Assembly: GCF_042429765.1 (NCBI RefSeq)
Contig: NZ_JBHLZU010000033.1
Location: 186,001-250,000, forward strand
Length of the DNA stretch: 64,000 nucleotides
From: Allokutzneria oryzae
GTDB lineage: Bacteria > Actinomycetota > Actinomycetes > Mycobacteriales > Pseudonocardiaceae
Reading direction: 5' to 3'
Of the stretch, positions 10,369 to 18,067 are shown in pieces. Both the position numbers and the translations under genes were made by a program. The first letter of the stretch is position 1. Each line of letters opens with the position of its first letter. The notes under the pieces were generated by a model. The model was given only the letters and a program-made list of their open reading frames with translations, ran no database searches and was not told where the DNA came from.

Positions 10369-10581
10369 GTGGCTGAACGCAAGAGCGTCCTGCTCCGGCT
10401 GGACCCCGCGGTGCACGACGCGCTGTCGAAGTGGGCCAACGACGAGCTGCGGAGCGCGAACGCGCAGATCGAGTTCCTGCTGCGGCGCGCGCTGGCCGAG
10501 GCGGGGCGGATGCCCGGCAACGCGGGGAAACCCGCCCGCCGTGGCCGCCCGCCAAAAACCGACCGGGAAACCGGCGATTAG
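10369..10581 (+). CDS. Ribbon-helix-helix (Arc/CopG-type) DNA-binding protein
   Basis: 70-residue protein. The N-terminal strand KSVLLRLDPAVHDALSKWA plus helix NDELRSANAQIEFLLRRAL has the Arc/MetJ ribbon-helix-helix layout (alternating polar strand, then two helices). The C-terminal tail GKPARRGRPPK is basic, with an AT-hook-like RGRPPK. A dimeric repressor is expected. The GTG at 10369 lies 8 bp after the SPFH stop, so the two are co-transcribed. It may be annotated elsewhere as an antitoxin-like protein, but no toxin gene is visible. Confidence 0.85.
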   Translation: MAERKSVLLRLDPAVHDALSKWANDELRSANAQIEFLLRRALAEAGRMPGNAGKPARRGRPPKTDRETGD

Positions 10582-10664
10582 CGAGAACACGAATATCGCT
10601 CCCTGTTGTCCTGACCGGGCAGCTGGCCCTAAATTCCGGCTGGCCGACTCAATGGGGAGACGTC

Positions 10665-11411
10665 ATGAGAACGCTTTTCGCCGCACTGCTCATCCTCGGC
10701 ACAGCCATCACTCCGACGGCCGCCGCGTCCACTGTGGACGCGGCGTGCTCGTCGAACAAGAGACCGGTGATCCTGTTGCACGGCACCGCGAGTGACAGCC
10801 GCAGCACCTGGCGCGAACTCACCGAGGCACTCCGCAAGGAGAACCGCTGCGGCTACGCACTGGATTACGGGAACCAGGGCAAGAACCCGATCGCGCAGTC
10901 AGCGAAAGAAGTCTCCGCCTACGTAGACAGGGTGCTCCGGGAGACCCATTCAAGCGACGTGGACATCGTCGGTTACAGCCAGGGCGCGGTGCTGGCGAGG
11001 CATTACCTGAAATTTCTCGGGGGCGCGGCGAAGACGAACTCGCTCATCGGGATCGCGCCGACCAACCACGGGATCGCGGACACGCTTCCAGACTGGCTCC
11101 TCAAGCGGTGCCCGGCATGCGGGGACCAGCTGGCGGGCTCAGCGTTCATGACGGCGCTCAACCAGGGCGGCGACCTCGTCGGAGCGGTCCGCCACACCAC
11201 CATCGCCTCGAAGCACGACGGCACGGTGACCCTGGCGAGCCAGGCGCTGACCGGACCGGCGGACCGGGTCACCAACGTGGTCATCCAGGACGCCTGCCCA
11301 CTGGACTTCACCGGGCACCCGTTCATGCCCCACGCGCGGCCGGTCGTGGAGTGGACGGTGAACGCGCTGCGCCGCGAGGGACTCGCCGACCCGGCGCATC
11401 ACGGCTGCTGA
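10665..11411 (+). CDS. Secreted lipase/esterase-like alpha/beta hydrolase, first of tandem pair
   Basis: 248-residue secreted alpha/beta hydrolase of the bacterial lipase class (EstA/LipA-like). The signal peptide is MRTLFAALLILGTAITPTAAA. Mature features are RPVILLHGTASDSRSTW (oxyanion region), GYSQGA with nucleophile S105, and a late His candidate in DFTGHPFMPHA. Cysteines in RCPACGDQ probably form a disulfide. It is about 60% identical by eye to the next gene, so the pair arose by duplication. ATG 10665 is preceded by GGGGAGA. The substrate is unknown; acylglycerols or polymer esters are plausible. Confidence 0.88.
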   Translation: MRTLFAALLILGTAITPTAAASTVDAACSSNKRPVILLHGTASDSRSTWRELTEALRKENRCGYALDYGNQGKNPIAQSAKEVSAYVDRVLRETHSSDVDIVGYSQGAVLARHYLKFLGGAAKTNSLIGIAPTNHGIADTLPDWLLKRCPACGDQLAGSAFMTALNQGGDLVGAVRHTTIASKHDGTVTLASQALTGPADRVTNVVIQDACPLDFTGHPFMPHARPVVEWTVNALRREGLADPAHHGC

Positions 11412-11476
11412 GCGCCGAGCGGCGGCCGTTCGGCGTAGTGACAGCGAAATGTGAGCCGCCTTACATTTCTTAAGTT

Positions 11477-11515
11477 ACTCGCGAGTTCACCGCTGGTCTC
11501 AACGGGGAGACAACG
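11477..11515 (+). promoter_or_regulatory. Leader of second lipase gene with palindrome and conserved ribosome-binding block
   Basis: ACTCGCGAGT (11477-11486) is a perfect 10-bp palindrome. Just before the ATG, CTCAACGGGGAGACAACG (11498-11515) matches the leader of the first lipase (CTCAATGGGGAGACGTC, 10648-10664), so the duplication included the ribosome-binding region. Confidence 0.55.
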
Positions 11516-12283
11516 ATGCGAATTCTGCGCACCCTGCTCTGCGCCGCCCTGCTCACCACCACCGTCACCCTCACCGCGACCGCGACCGCGACGGCGGCCC
11601 CCGCCGCGTGCCAGTCGAGCAAACGACCGGTGATCCTGCTGCACGGGACCTTCAAGAAGTCCGGGAGCACCTGGGACGTCCTCGCGCCCGAGCTGCGCGC
11701 GGGTGGCTGGTGCTACTACACCCTCGACTACGGCAACGCGGGCCTGAACCCGGTCGCCCAGTCCGCAAGGGAGCTCGCCACGTTCGTCGACCAGGTGCGC
11801 ACCCAGACCGGAGCGTCCACTGTGGACATCGTCGGGTACAGCCAGGGCGGCATGATGCCCCGGCACTACCTGAAGTTCCTCGGCGGGGCCGCGAAGGTCA
11901 ACTCGGTGATCGGCATCGCCCCGTCCAACCACGGCACCACCCAGCCGCTGGCGAAGCTGCTCGGCGCGACCTTCTGCCCTGCCTGTGACGACCAGGCCGC
12001 GGGGTCGGCGTTCCTGCGCGCGCTCAACGAGGGCGGCGACCTGGCGGGCGACGTCCGCTACACCACCATCGCCACCCGCTACGAGGAAGTCGTGACGCCC
12101 TACCGCGGCCAAGCACTGTCCGGCCCGTCGAACCGAGTGACCAACGTGGTGCTCCAGGACTCCTGCCCGGCGCACTTCACCGAGCACCTGCTGATCCCGC
12201 ACTCGCGGCCCGCGGTGAAGTGGGTGATCAACGCGTTGCAGCGCAACGGGGTCGCCGACCCCGGCTACCGGCCGCCGTGCTGA
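11516..12283 (+). CDS. Secreted lipase/esterase-like alpha/beta hydrolase, second of tandem pair
   Basis: 255-residue paralogue of the preceding gene. A long Thr/Ala-rich signal peptide (residues 1-28) leads to RPVILLHGTFKKSGSTW, nucleophile elbow GYSQGG with S109, a CPACDDQAAGSAF cysteine pair, and a terminal catalytic-His candidate in HFTEHLLIPHS. It has the same predicted fold and secreted location as its partner. The ATG at 11516 follows GGGGAGACAACG. The stop abuts the convergent TauE gene (1 bp apart), so transcripts must terminate across each other. Confidence 0.9.
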   Translation: MRILRTLLCAALLTTTVTLTATATATAAPAACQSSKRPVILLHGTFKKSGSTWDVLAPELRAGGWCYYTLDYGNAGLNPVAQSARELATFVDQVRTQTGASTVDIVGYSQGGMMPRHYLKFLGGAAKVNSVIGIAPSNHGTTQPLAKLLGATFCPACDDQAAGSAFLRALNEGGDLAGDVRYTTIATRYEEVVTPYRGQALSGPSNRVTNVVLQDSCPAHFTEHLLIPHSRPAVKWVINALQRNGVADPGYRPPC

Positions 12284-13090
12284 TCACATCCCGACGGCGA
12301 CCTTCCAGCCCAGGCTGAGCACGAGCGCCGCGACCACGGTCAGGAACACCTTGCGGACGAACTCCGAGCCTCGGCGCACGGCCATCCGGGCGCCGAGGAC
12401 GGAGCCGGTGAGGTTGCACAGCGCCATCGCCGCGCCGAGTCCCCACAGCACCTGTCCGGCGGGCACGAAGTAGCACAACGCTCCGAGGTTGGTGGCGGTG
12501 TTGATCACCTTCGCGGTCGCCGACGCCCGCACGAACGCGAAGCCGACCACTCCGACGAGCAGGAACACCAGGAAAGAGCCGGTGCCGGGCCCGGCGAGGC
12601 CGTCCCAGAAGCCGATCACCACTCCCCCGCCGAGCATCACCAGCAGCCGGGTGAGCCGCGAGTGCCGCGGTGAGTCCTCGGCACCGAACCCAGGCCTGCG
12701 CCAGGTGTAGACGCCGACGCTGACCAACGCGCACAGCACCACCACGTTGAGCGCGCCCGGCGGGAGCATGTCGGCGAACGCGGCTCCGCCGACGGAACCG
12801 GCGAAGGCCAGGACGGCGGTGGGCGCGGTGCTGCGCCAGTCGATCTTCGTGCGGCGGACGTAGGTGCCGACGGCCGCGGCGGTGCCGACGAAGGAGGACA
12901 GCTTGCTCGTGGCGAGCGAGTAGATCGGCGCGCCGCCCGGCATCACGAGCAGCATCGCGGGCAGCTGGACGAGACCGCCTCCGCCGACGATCGCGTCGAC
13001 GGCCCCGGCGAGGAAGGCGGCGACGCAGAGGAACACCACAGCGGCGATCGGGACTCCGGCGAAACCGGGCAGGTCCAGGGTTGTGAACAC
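12284..13090 (-). CDS. TauE/SafE family membrane transporter (sulfite/organosulfonate exporter-like)
   Basis: 268-residue integral membrane protein with about eight hydrophobic segments in two halves. Family signatures are FLAGAVDAIVGGGGLVQLPAML in the first half (inspected in parts) and GFWDGLAGPGTGSFLVF in the second, the repeated Gly-rich motif of TauE/SafE (DUF81) proteins. The family exports sulfite, sulfoacetate or other small anions across the cytoplasmic membrane; the substrate here is unknown. The GTG at 13090 opens just before the first membrane segment. It diverges from the GH3 gene, and a LacI-type operator candidate lies between them. Confidence 0.88.
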   Translation of the reverse strand: MFTTLDLPGFAGVPIAAVVFLCVAAFLAGAVDAIVGGGGLVQLPAMLLVMPGGAPIYSLATSKLSSFVGTAAAVGTYVRRTKIDWRSTAPTAVLAFAGSVGGAAFADMLPPGALNVVVLCALVSVGVYTWRRPGFGAEDSPRHSRLTRLLVMLGGGVVIGFWDGLAGPGTGSFLVFLLVGVVGFAFVRASATAKVINTATNLGALCYFVPAGQVLWGLGAAMALCNLTGSVLGARMAVRRGSEFVRKVFLTVVAALVLSLGWKVAVGM

Positions 13091-13139
13091 GGACGAACGT
13101 TAGGCACGCCCCCACGCAACAAAACAACGCTTACCAGCA

Positions 13140-13153
13140 TGAAAGCGCTCCCA
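13140..13153. promoter_or_regulatory. LacI-type operator candidate between TauE and GH3 genes
   Basis: TGAAAGCGCTCCCA; its reverse complement TGGGAGCGCTTTCA differs at only two bases from TGGGAGCGCTCCCA, the CebR/CelR operator of actinomycetes as I recall it. It is centred about 95 bp before the GH3 start. Confidence 0.65.
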
Positions 13154-13239
13154 TATTGCTCCGAACGCACCTACTGGTGACCAAGCTCACCGTCGAACGT
13201 AGGAGGGCCTGCCGCCCTTCTCTCGCGTTGGAGGCGCAC

Positions 13240-15540
13240 GTGCTCAGCAGGAGTACAGCCGCTCGAAGAAGAACCACCCTGGCCCTCGCGGCCGCGCTCA
13301 CCCTCACCGTCGCCGGAGCGCAGTCCAGCGCCGGGCAGCCGCCGCAGGAGCGCTCCGCGACCGACCACCTCAACGCCGCGCTGCCGATCGAGCTCCGGGT
13401 GAGCACCCTGCTCCGGCGGATGACGCTGGAGGAGAAGGTCGGGCAGATGACCCAGATCCGGGTCGGCAAGCTCCGGGGCGACTGCGACGCCGTGCCGGGA
13501 CCGCTGCGCGAGGACTGCATGAAGCCGGTCCTCGTGGATGCGAAGGTCGGCTCGGTCCTCTCCGGCGGCGGCGACTTCCCTGCCCCGGACCCCAGCCCCA
13601 AGGCGTGGGCGCAGATGACCAACGCCATCCAGAAGTACGCGCTGGACAACAGCAGGCTCAAGATCCCGGTGCTCTACGGGGCGGACGGTGTGCACGGGCA
13701 CAGCAACGTGGTGACCGCGACGATGTTCCCGCACCAGATCGGTCTCGGCGCGACCTGGAACCCGAAGCTGATCGAGCAGGCAGGCGCGTCCACCGGTCAA
13801 GCGATGCGGGCAACGGGCGTGTTCTGGAACTTCGCCCCGGTCTCCGACATCGCGCGGGACACCCGGTGGGGCCGCTACTACGAGACCTACAGCGAGGACC
13901 CCCATTTGGCCGGAACCCTTGCGGCGGCGGCGGTTCGCGGCATGCAGGCCGACGACGGCAGGACCGCGCGACTGGCCGCGACCGCGAAGCACTTCGCCGG
14001 TTACTCCGAGCCGAAGGGCGGCCATGACCGCGCGGCGGCCTTCCTCCCGGTGCGCACACTCCAGGACCAGGTGCTGCCGCCGTTCGCCGCGCAGTTCCGG
14101 GCGGGCGTGAAGACGGTCATGATCAATTCCGGGTCGATCAACGGCGTCCCGGTGCACGCGTCGCGGTACATGCTGACCGAGCAGCTGCGGAACCGGCTCG
14201 GCTTCGACGGCGTCGCGATCAGCGACTGGCAGGACATCCGCTCGCTGGTCACCAAGTACAAGGCGGCCGCGGACTACCCGACCGCGATCGCGATGTCGGT
14301 GAACGCGGGCCTGGACATGGCGATGGAGCCCTCTGCCGCCGGTGAGTTCACCGCGGGACTGCTCCAGGTGGTCAGGGACGGCAGGGTCAGCGAACGCCGC
14401 GTCGACGAGGCGGTGCGACGAATCCTGAAGCTGAAGTTCGAGCTCGGCCTGTTCGAGCGGCCCTACGTGGACCCGGCCGTCGCCAACGAGCTGGTCAACG
14501 GCGTCGGCCTTGACCTCGCACGCACGGCAGCGACGGAGTCCATGGTGTTGCTGCGCAACGAGAAGTCGGTCCTGCCGCTGTCCCCGGACGGGGGCAAGAT
14601 CGTGGTCACCGGCGATACCGCCGACTCCGTGCAGCGGCAGCTCGGCGGCTGGACCGTCGACTGGCAGGGCGTTCCGGAGCAGGGCCCGGTGCCCGAGGCC
14701 GTCACCGTCCTGGAGGGCATCCGTGCGGCGGCGCCGCGGGCGAGCATCACCCACGCCACAGACCAGTCGAGCGCGGTCGCCCAGGCCAGGGACGCGAAGG
14801 CGGTCGTGGTGGTGCTCGGCGAGAAGCCCGGCGCCGAAGGTCCCGCCGACACGGAGGACCCGGCCCTGACCGCGCAGCAGCAGGACCTCGTCAACGCGGT
14901 GCGGGCGACCGGAAAACCGGTGGTCGTCGTGCTGCTGACCGGACGCCCGCAGGTGCTCGGCACGGTCGCAGACGCCGACGCGCTGCTGGCCGGGTGGCTG
15001 CCTGGGACCGAGGGCGGCACGGCCGTCGCGGACGTGCTCTTCGGCAAGGCCAACCCCAGCGGCAAGCTGCCGGTGTCCTGGCCGAAGCGGGTCGGCGACC
15101 AACCGATGTCCTATGACCAGCTGCCGGGCACCAACGGCGGCGAGAGCTCGAAGTACGACCCGGCCTACCCCTTCGGTCACGGCCTGTCCTACACGAGCTT
15201 CGCGGTTGGTGCGCCGACCGTGCCGGCGACCATCCGGGCAGACGGCAAGGCGAAGGTCGGCTTCACGGTGAGCAACACCGGTTCTCGGGCGGGAACGGCC
15301 ATCGTTCCCGTCTACGTGCACCAGCCGGTCGCGCCGCTGCTGGTCCCGGACAAGCGCCTCGTCGGCTGGGCGCGGGTCGAGCTCGCGGCGGGCGCGCGGC
15401 AGGCGGTCGAGGTGGAGTTCTCCGCGGACCAGCTGGCCCTGACCAGCGGCGACGTCGACGGCGCCGGACGGAGGGAAGTGCCGAGGACCGGCTACGAAGT
15501 GGTTGTGGAGGACAAGCGGGCGCCGTTCACCGTCCGGTAG
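13240..15540 (+). CDS. Secreted glycoside hydrolase family 3 beta-glucosidase-type enzyme
   Basis: 766-residue secreted GH3 enzyme. The basic, twin-Arg-containing signal peptide (residues 1-28, RRRTTLALAA) is followed by the GH3 N-terminal barrel with LRRMTLEEKVGQM, YGADGVHGHSNV, KHFAGYSEPKGGHDR and the nucleophile D329 in GVAISDWQDI. The GH3 C-terminal domain (about 400-640) and a fibronectin III-like tail (about 680-755) follow. It cleaves terminal beta-glucosyl units, probably from cello- or laminari-oligosaccharides. GTG 13240 is chosen for GGAGG 5 nt upstream and a proper signal peptide; the TTG at 13156 gives a poor N-terminus. A LacI-type site upstream points to sugar induction. Confidence 0.94.
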   Translation: MLSRSTAARRRTTLALAAALTLTVAGAQSSAGQPPQERSATDHLNAALPIELRVSTLLRRMTLEEKVGQMTQIRVGKLRGDCDAVPGPLREDCMKPVLVDAKVGSVLSGGGDFPAPDPSPKAWAQMTNAIQKYALDNSRLKIPVLYGADGVHGHSNVVTATMFPHQIGLGATWNPKLIEQAGASTGQAMRATGVFWNFAPVSDIARDTRWGRYYETYSEDPHLAGTLAAAAVRGMQADDGRTARLAATAKHFAGYSEPKGGHDRAAAFLPVRTLQDQVLPPFAAQFRAGVKTVMINSGSINGVPVHASRYMLTEQLRNRLGFDGVAISDWQDIRSLVTKYKAAADYPTAIAMSVNAGLDMAMEPSAAGEFTAGLLQVVRDGRVSERRVDEAVRRILKLKFELGLFERPYVDPAVANELVNGVGLDLARTAATESMVLLRNEKSVLPLSPDGGKIVVTGDTADSVQRQLGGWTVDWQGVPEQGPVPEAVTVLEGIRAAAPRASITHATDQSSAVAQARDAKAVVVVLGEKPGAEGPADTEDPALTAQQQDLVNAVRATGKPVVVVLLTGRPQVLGTVADADALLAGWLPGTEGGTAVADVLFGKANPSGKLPVSWPKRVGDQPMSYDQLPGTNGGESSKYDPAYPFGHGLSYTSFAVGAPTVPATIRADGKAKVGFTVSNTGSRAGTAIVPVYVHQPVAPLLVPDKRLVGWARVELAAGARQAVEVEFSADQLALTSGDVDGAGRREVPRTGYEVVVEDKRAPFTVR

Positions 15541-15720
15541 CTCCACCGGGGAGCGCCACGGGAGCGCGGCCGGGCCGTTTTGGGGCGGCGAGCAGGCGGT
15601 TGTTACCATCACCCGGTCGTGCCGCGCGGCGCTCCGTCGTGGAGGAGAACCCCCACCAGCTGGTGAGGGTGCCGGTCAAGCGCGGTGCACCACCATCCCA
15701 GAACGGAAGAGGGTCCAGCC

Positions 15721-15981
15721 ATGGCCAACATCAAGTCGCAGGTCAAGCGCATCAAGACCAACGAGAAGGCGCGCCTGCGGAACAAGTCCGTGAAGTCGGC
15801 CCTCAAGACCGCCATCCGCAAGTTCCGCGAGGCCGCCGAGGCCGGGGACAAGGACAAGGCCGTCGCGCTGCTCGCCGAGGCCAGCAAGAAGCTGGACAAG
15901 GCCGCCAGCAAGGGCGTCATCCACGCCAACCAGGCCGCCAACAAGAAGTCGGCGATGGCCCTGCGCGCCAACAAGATCTGA
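15721..15981 (+). CDS. rpsT: 30S ribosomal protein S20
   Basis: 86-residue S20, a primary 16S rRNA-binding protein of the 30S subunit. The sequence begins MANIKSQVKRIKTNEKARLR and ends with the conserved NQAANKKSAMALRAN region; it is lysine/alanine-rich and all-helical, with normal length. ATG 15721 follows GGAAGAGGGTCCAGCC. A terminator lies about 25 bp after the stop. In related genomes rpsT sits next to holA; here two unrelated genes separate them. Confidence 0.99.
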   Translation: MANIKSQVKRIKTNEKARLRNKSVKSALKTAIRKFREAAEAGDKDKAVALLAEASKKLDKAASKGVIHANQAANKKSAMALRANKI

Positions 15982-16005
15982 TCAGCGCGCAGCCGCAGAA
16001 CCACC

Positions 16006-16040
16006 AGAACGCCGTCCCGCGTCAGCGGGGCGGCGTTCTT
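16006..16040 (+). terminator. rpsT terminator
   Basis: Stem AGAACGCCG-T-CCCGC (16006-16020) pairs with GCGGG-G-CGGCGTTCTT (16025-16040) through a 4-nt loop; one internal mismatch. It starts 25 bp after the rpsT stop and ends in a short T-rich patch. Confidence 0.85.
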
Positions 16041-16096
16041 CGTGTCCGCGATGGTCCCGCCGGGGCGTTCGCCCCCGGACGGGCCCGGAACAGGAG

Positions 16097-16139
16097 AAGG
16101 GCCTAGGTACGGGGCCCTGCTCCCCGTACCTAGGCCCTT
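16097..16139. terminator. Second strong hairpin between rpsT and sigma-factor gene
   Basis: Perfect 18-bp stem, arms 16097-16114 and 16122-16139, 7-nt loop CCCTGCT. It touches the stop codon of the convergent sigma gene, so it probably terminates that gene and backs up the rpsT terminator. Confidence 0.8.
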
Positions 16140-16712
16140 TCAGCAGCCGATCACCCTGTTGACGGGCGAACGGCGAGCCATCCACTGACGGACCCGACAT
16201 CGTGCGCGACTGGCGATGCACTCGGTCGCGCGTCGTGTCGTGCCCAGCCTCCGCGAGATCTCGTCGTGCGGGAGACCGTGGGAGAGCCAGAGCAGGACAT
16301 AACGTTCGCGCCGAGTGAGCTTGCCGCAGTGCGCGACGAGCCACTCCGCCTCGGCCTGGTCGCTGATCGACTCAGCCGGATCTATCACGTCCAACGGTAG
16401 CAGCCTGGTGTGTGCCGCGACCTGCCGTGCGGCGGTGCTCCGACGGGCCTCGTCGACGCACAACCGCTTCACGACGGCCACCAGAAAGGGCATCACCCGT
16501 TGTGGGTCCAGCGACGGGAACTCCAGCGCCCTGATGAACGCCTCGTGCACCAGGTCCTCCGCCGACTCGCCCGCCCCGGCCCGGACCGCGATCCGGATCA
16601 GCGCCGGGCGCAGTTCGACGCATTCCCGCCAAAACTCCTCGCTTCGCGGCCGGAGGCAGCTGTCCTGCAGCGCACCGACCTTCTGATTGGTCAACAACAC
16701 AGCTCCTAGCAT
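16140..16712 (-). CDS. RNA polymerase sigma-70 family factor (ECF-like)
   Basis: 190-residue sigma factor. The region 2 equivalent is about residues 30-90 (AEDLVHEAFIRALEFPSL, then RVMPFLVAVVKRLCVDEARR). Region 4 covers about 125-180 (LTRRERYVLLWLSHGLPHDEI, with helix-turn-helix RRLGTTRRATECIASRAR). No anti-sigma gene is adjacent, so control is unclear. The start is uncertain: ATG 16712 has no ribosome-binding site, whereas TTG 16697 or TTG 16694 lie 5-8 nt after AGGAG. A GATAAT -10 (ATTATC at 16721-16726 on the forward strand) would start transcription near 16714, which favours one of the TTG codons. Confidence 0.85.
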   Translation of the reverse strand: MLGAVLLTNQKVGALQDSCLRPRSEEFWRECVELRPALIRIAVRAGAGESAEDLVHEAFIRALEFPSLDPQRVMPFLVAVVKRLCVDEARRSTAARQVAAHTRLLPLDVIDPAESISDQAEAEWLVAHCGKLTRRERYVLLWLSHGLPHDEISRRLGTTRRATECIASRARCRVRQWMARRSPVNRVIGC

Positions 16713-17048
16713 CGACAGGAATTATCGGCGGGACCGACAAGCGCGTATGAACGAGTTATCCGGCCAAATTCCCTTCGAAGCACCCTGGTCTTCCGAGGCG
16801 CAGCTCGAAGCCCCCTCGACCGCCTTAGATACCACCCCAAGAACGCGTGGATTGCAAGGCTTGGTTGCGCAGGAAATCATGGTTCCCTCGAATAGCAGGG
16901 CGCATACCGCCGTTGGAGGGATCACGCCCAGCGCCCCCCATCTGTGAGCACGCTCACTGAGCGCCACCATGAGCCCGCTACGTATTCCAGGTGTGGACAC
17001 CACGACCACCCACAACCTGTCCGGACATATTTCACTGAAAGGTAAAAA
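16713..17048. other. Divergent intergenic region between sigma factor and subtilisin inhibitor genes
   Basis: 336 bp holding both promoters. Palindromes: GTGAGCACGCTCAC (16944-16957, 6-bp arms) and TGTCCGGACA (17018-17027), the latter about 20 bp before the inhibitor start. A 66-codon open frame at 16747-16947 begins MNELSGQIPFEAPW but has no ribosome-binding site and no known relatives that I can name. Confidence 0.45.
16944..16957. promoter_or_regulatory. GTGAGC-N2-GCTCAC palindrome, candidate operator
   Basis: Perfect inverted repeat with 6-bp arms and 2-bp spacer, about 90 bp before the subtilisin inhibitor start. The binding protein is unknown. Confidence 0.45.
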
Positions 17049-17459
17049 ATGTTCAGGAACCGACTGCTTCGGTTCGCCCCGATCGCGGGAGTAGTACTGC
17101 TCCCCACACTGGCGACACCGGCCGAGGCGGTCCCCCACGCCGCGGCGTCGATCTCGGTGCTCGTCCTGTCGAGCAACCCCGGGGAGACCGTCTCACCTCG
17201 CGCCAGGCGGGTGGTGCTGACCTGCTCGCCCGCCGGGGGGACACACCCCGCACCCCGCCCGACCTGCACGGAACTGAGCAAGGTCGGCGGCGACGTGACC
17301 GCGCTCAATATCAATCCGAACACGGCGTGCCCGCTGATCTACGACCCGATCACCGTCACCTCCACCGGCTTCTGGAAGGGCCGTCCGATGCGGCAGCGAA
17401 TGACTTTCCCGAACAGTTGCGTACTGACCGCACTGACCGGTCCGGTATTCAGGTTCTGA
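17049..17459 (+). CDS. Secreted subtilisin inhibitor-like (SSI family) protease inhibitor
   Basis: 136-residue precursor. The signal peptide is residues 1-27 (MFRNRLLRFAPIAGVVLLPT onwards, cleavage after AEA). The mature part has the SSI layout: VVLTCSPAGGTHPAPRPTC, then the reactive loop ACPLIYDPITVT, then FPNSCVL and terminal GPVFRF. Cysteines C59, C73, C94 and C124 match the two SSI disulfides. By alignment with SSI (CPMVYDP), the scissile bond is L96-I97, a P1 Leu suited to subtilisin-like proteases. AAAGG precedes the ATG at 17049. A secreted subtilase is encoded at 42820-44235 and could be a target (inference). Confidence 0.93.
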   Translation: MFRNRLLRFAPIAGVVLLPTLATPAEAVPHAAASISVLVLSSNPGETVSPRARRVVLTCSPAGGTHPAPRPTCTELSKVGGDVTALNINPNTACPLIYDPITVTSTGFWKGRPMRQRMTFPNSCVLTALTGPVFRF

Positions 17460-18067
17460 TTGGTTCTCAACAAGCACCCCGACGCAACTTGTTGATCGCA
17501 CAATCAGATAACCTCACATGGCACACACATCGGCCGCCAGGGAAACCACTCGACGGCTGGATTGACATGAATTTCAGAGAAACACCTTCAGATCCTGCTG
17601 AAGACCACCAATCCTCTGCAACCGTTTGCCCGACTTGACGTCGAACCGCCAGCGGGTTCCGTTTTGTCCGGCCACTCACCCGGCACATGCCGGAAGGACA
17701 ACGTTCGGCCCATCGCACCCTCGTACTGTCCGTGGCCGAAAATCCAGAAGACAGCCCGCCAAGAGAGTGACGCCGACCTCTGTCCCCACGGGCGGTAACC
17801 GCCCGTCCGGGAGCCCGCGGCGGCGCCCGGTGGCGAAGGCGAAGGAAAACTTCACCCGAATGAATGTCGAGTTCGCTCCACACTGCACGACGGGATGTGC
17901 ACCTCTCACCGCGAGTGCGTCCGACGCCGTCCTCGGGCACCGCGCGGCAGAGCAGAAGACGCACCCGGTTCACAGCTTCTGACCTGGGTTTTCTCCCGGG
18001 TTCACCAGACAGGCGGGGGTTCCTCGGCAGCCGCTGGCCGAGGAGCCCCCGCCGCCGCCCTGCCCGC
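17460..18067. other. Intergenic region with several hairpins between SSI gene and holA
   Basis: 608 bp with no convincing gene. It holds inverted repeats CTTCAG/CTGAAG (17586-17603), CCGGC-ACAT-GCCGG (17680-17693) and ACGGGCGGTAACCGCCCGT (17788-17806, 9-bp arms around one base), and the holA terminator near the end. Small RNAs cannot be excluded, but nothing identifies one. Confidence 0.45.
18013..18052 (-). terminator. holA terminator
   Basis: Stem GCGGGGG-T-TCCTCGGC (18013-18028) with GCCGAGGA-G-CCCCCGC (18037-18052), 8-nt loop, one mismatch, about 15 bp after the holA stop on the reverse strand. Confidence 0.8.

Noticed and set aside
13171..15612. 813-codon reverse frame opposite the GH3 gene
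   Set aside because: Antisense shadow of a clear GH3 enzyme, with no recognisable motif.
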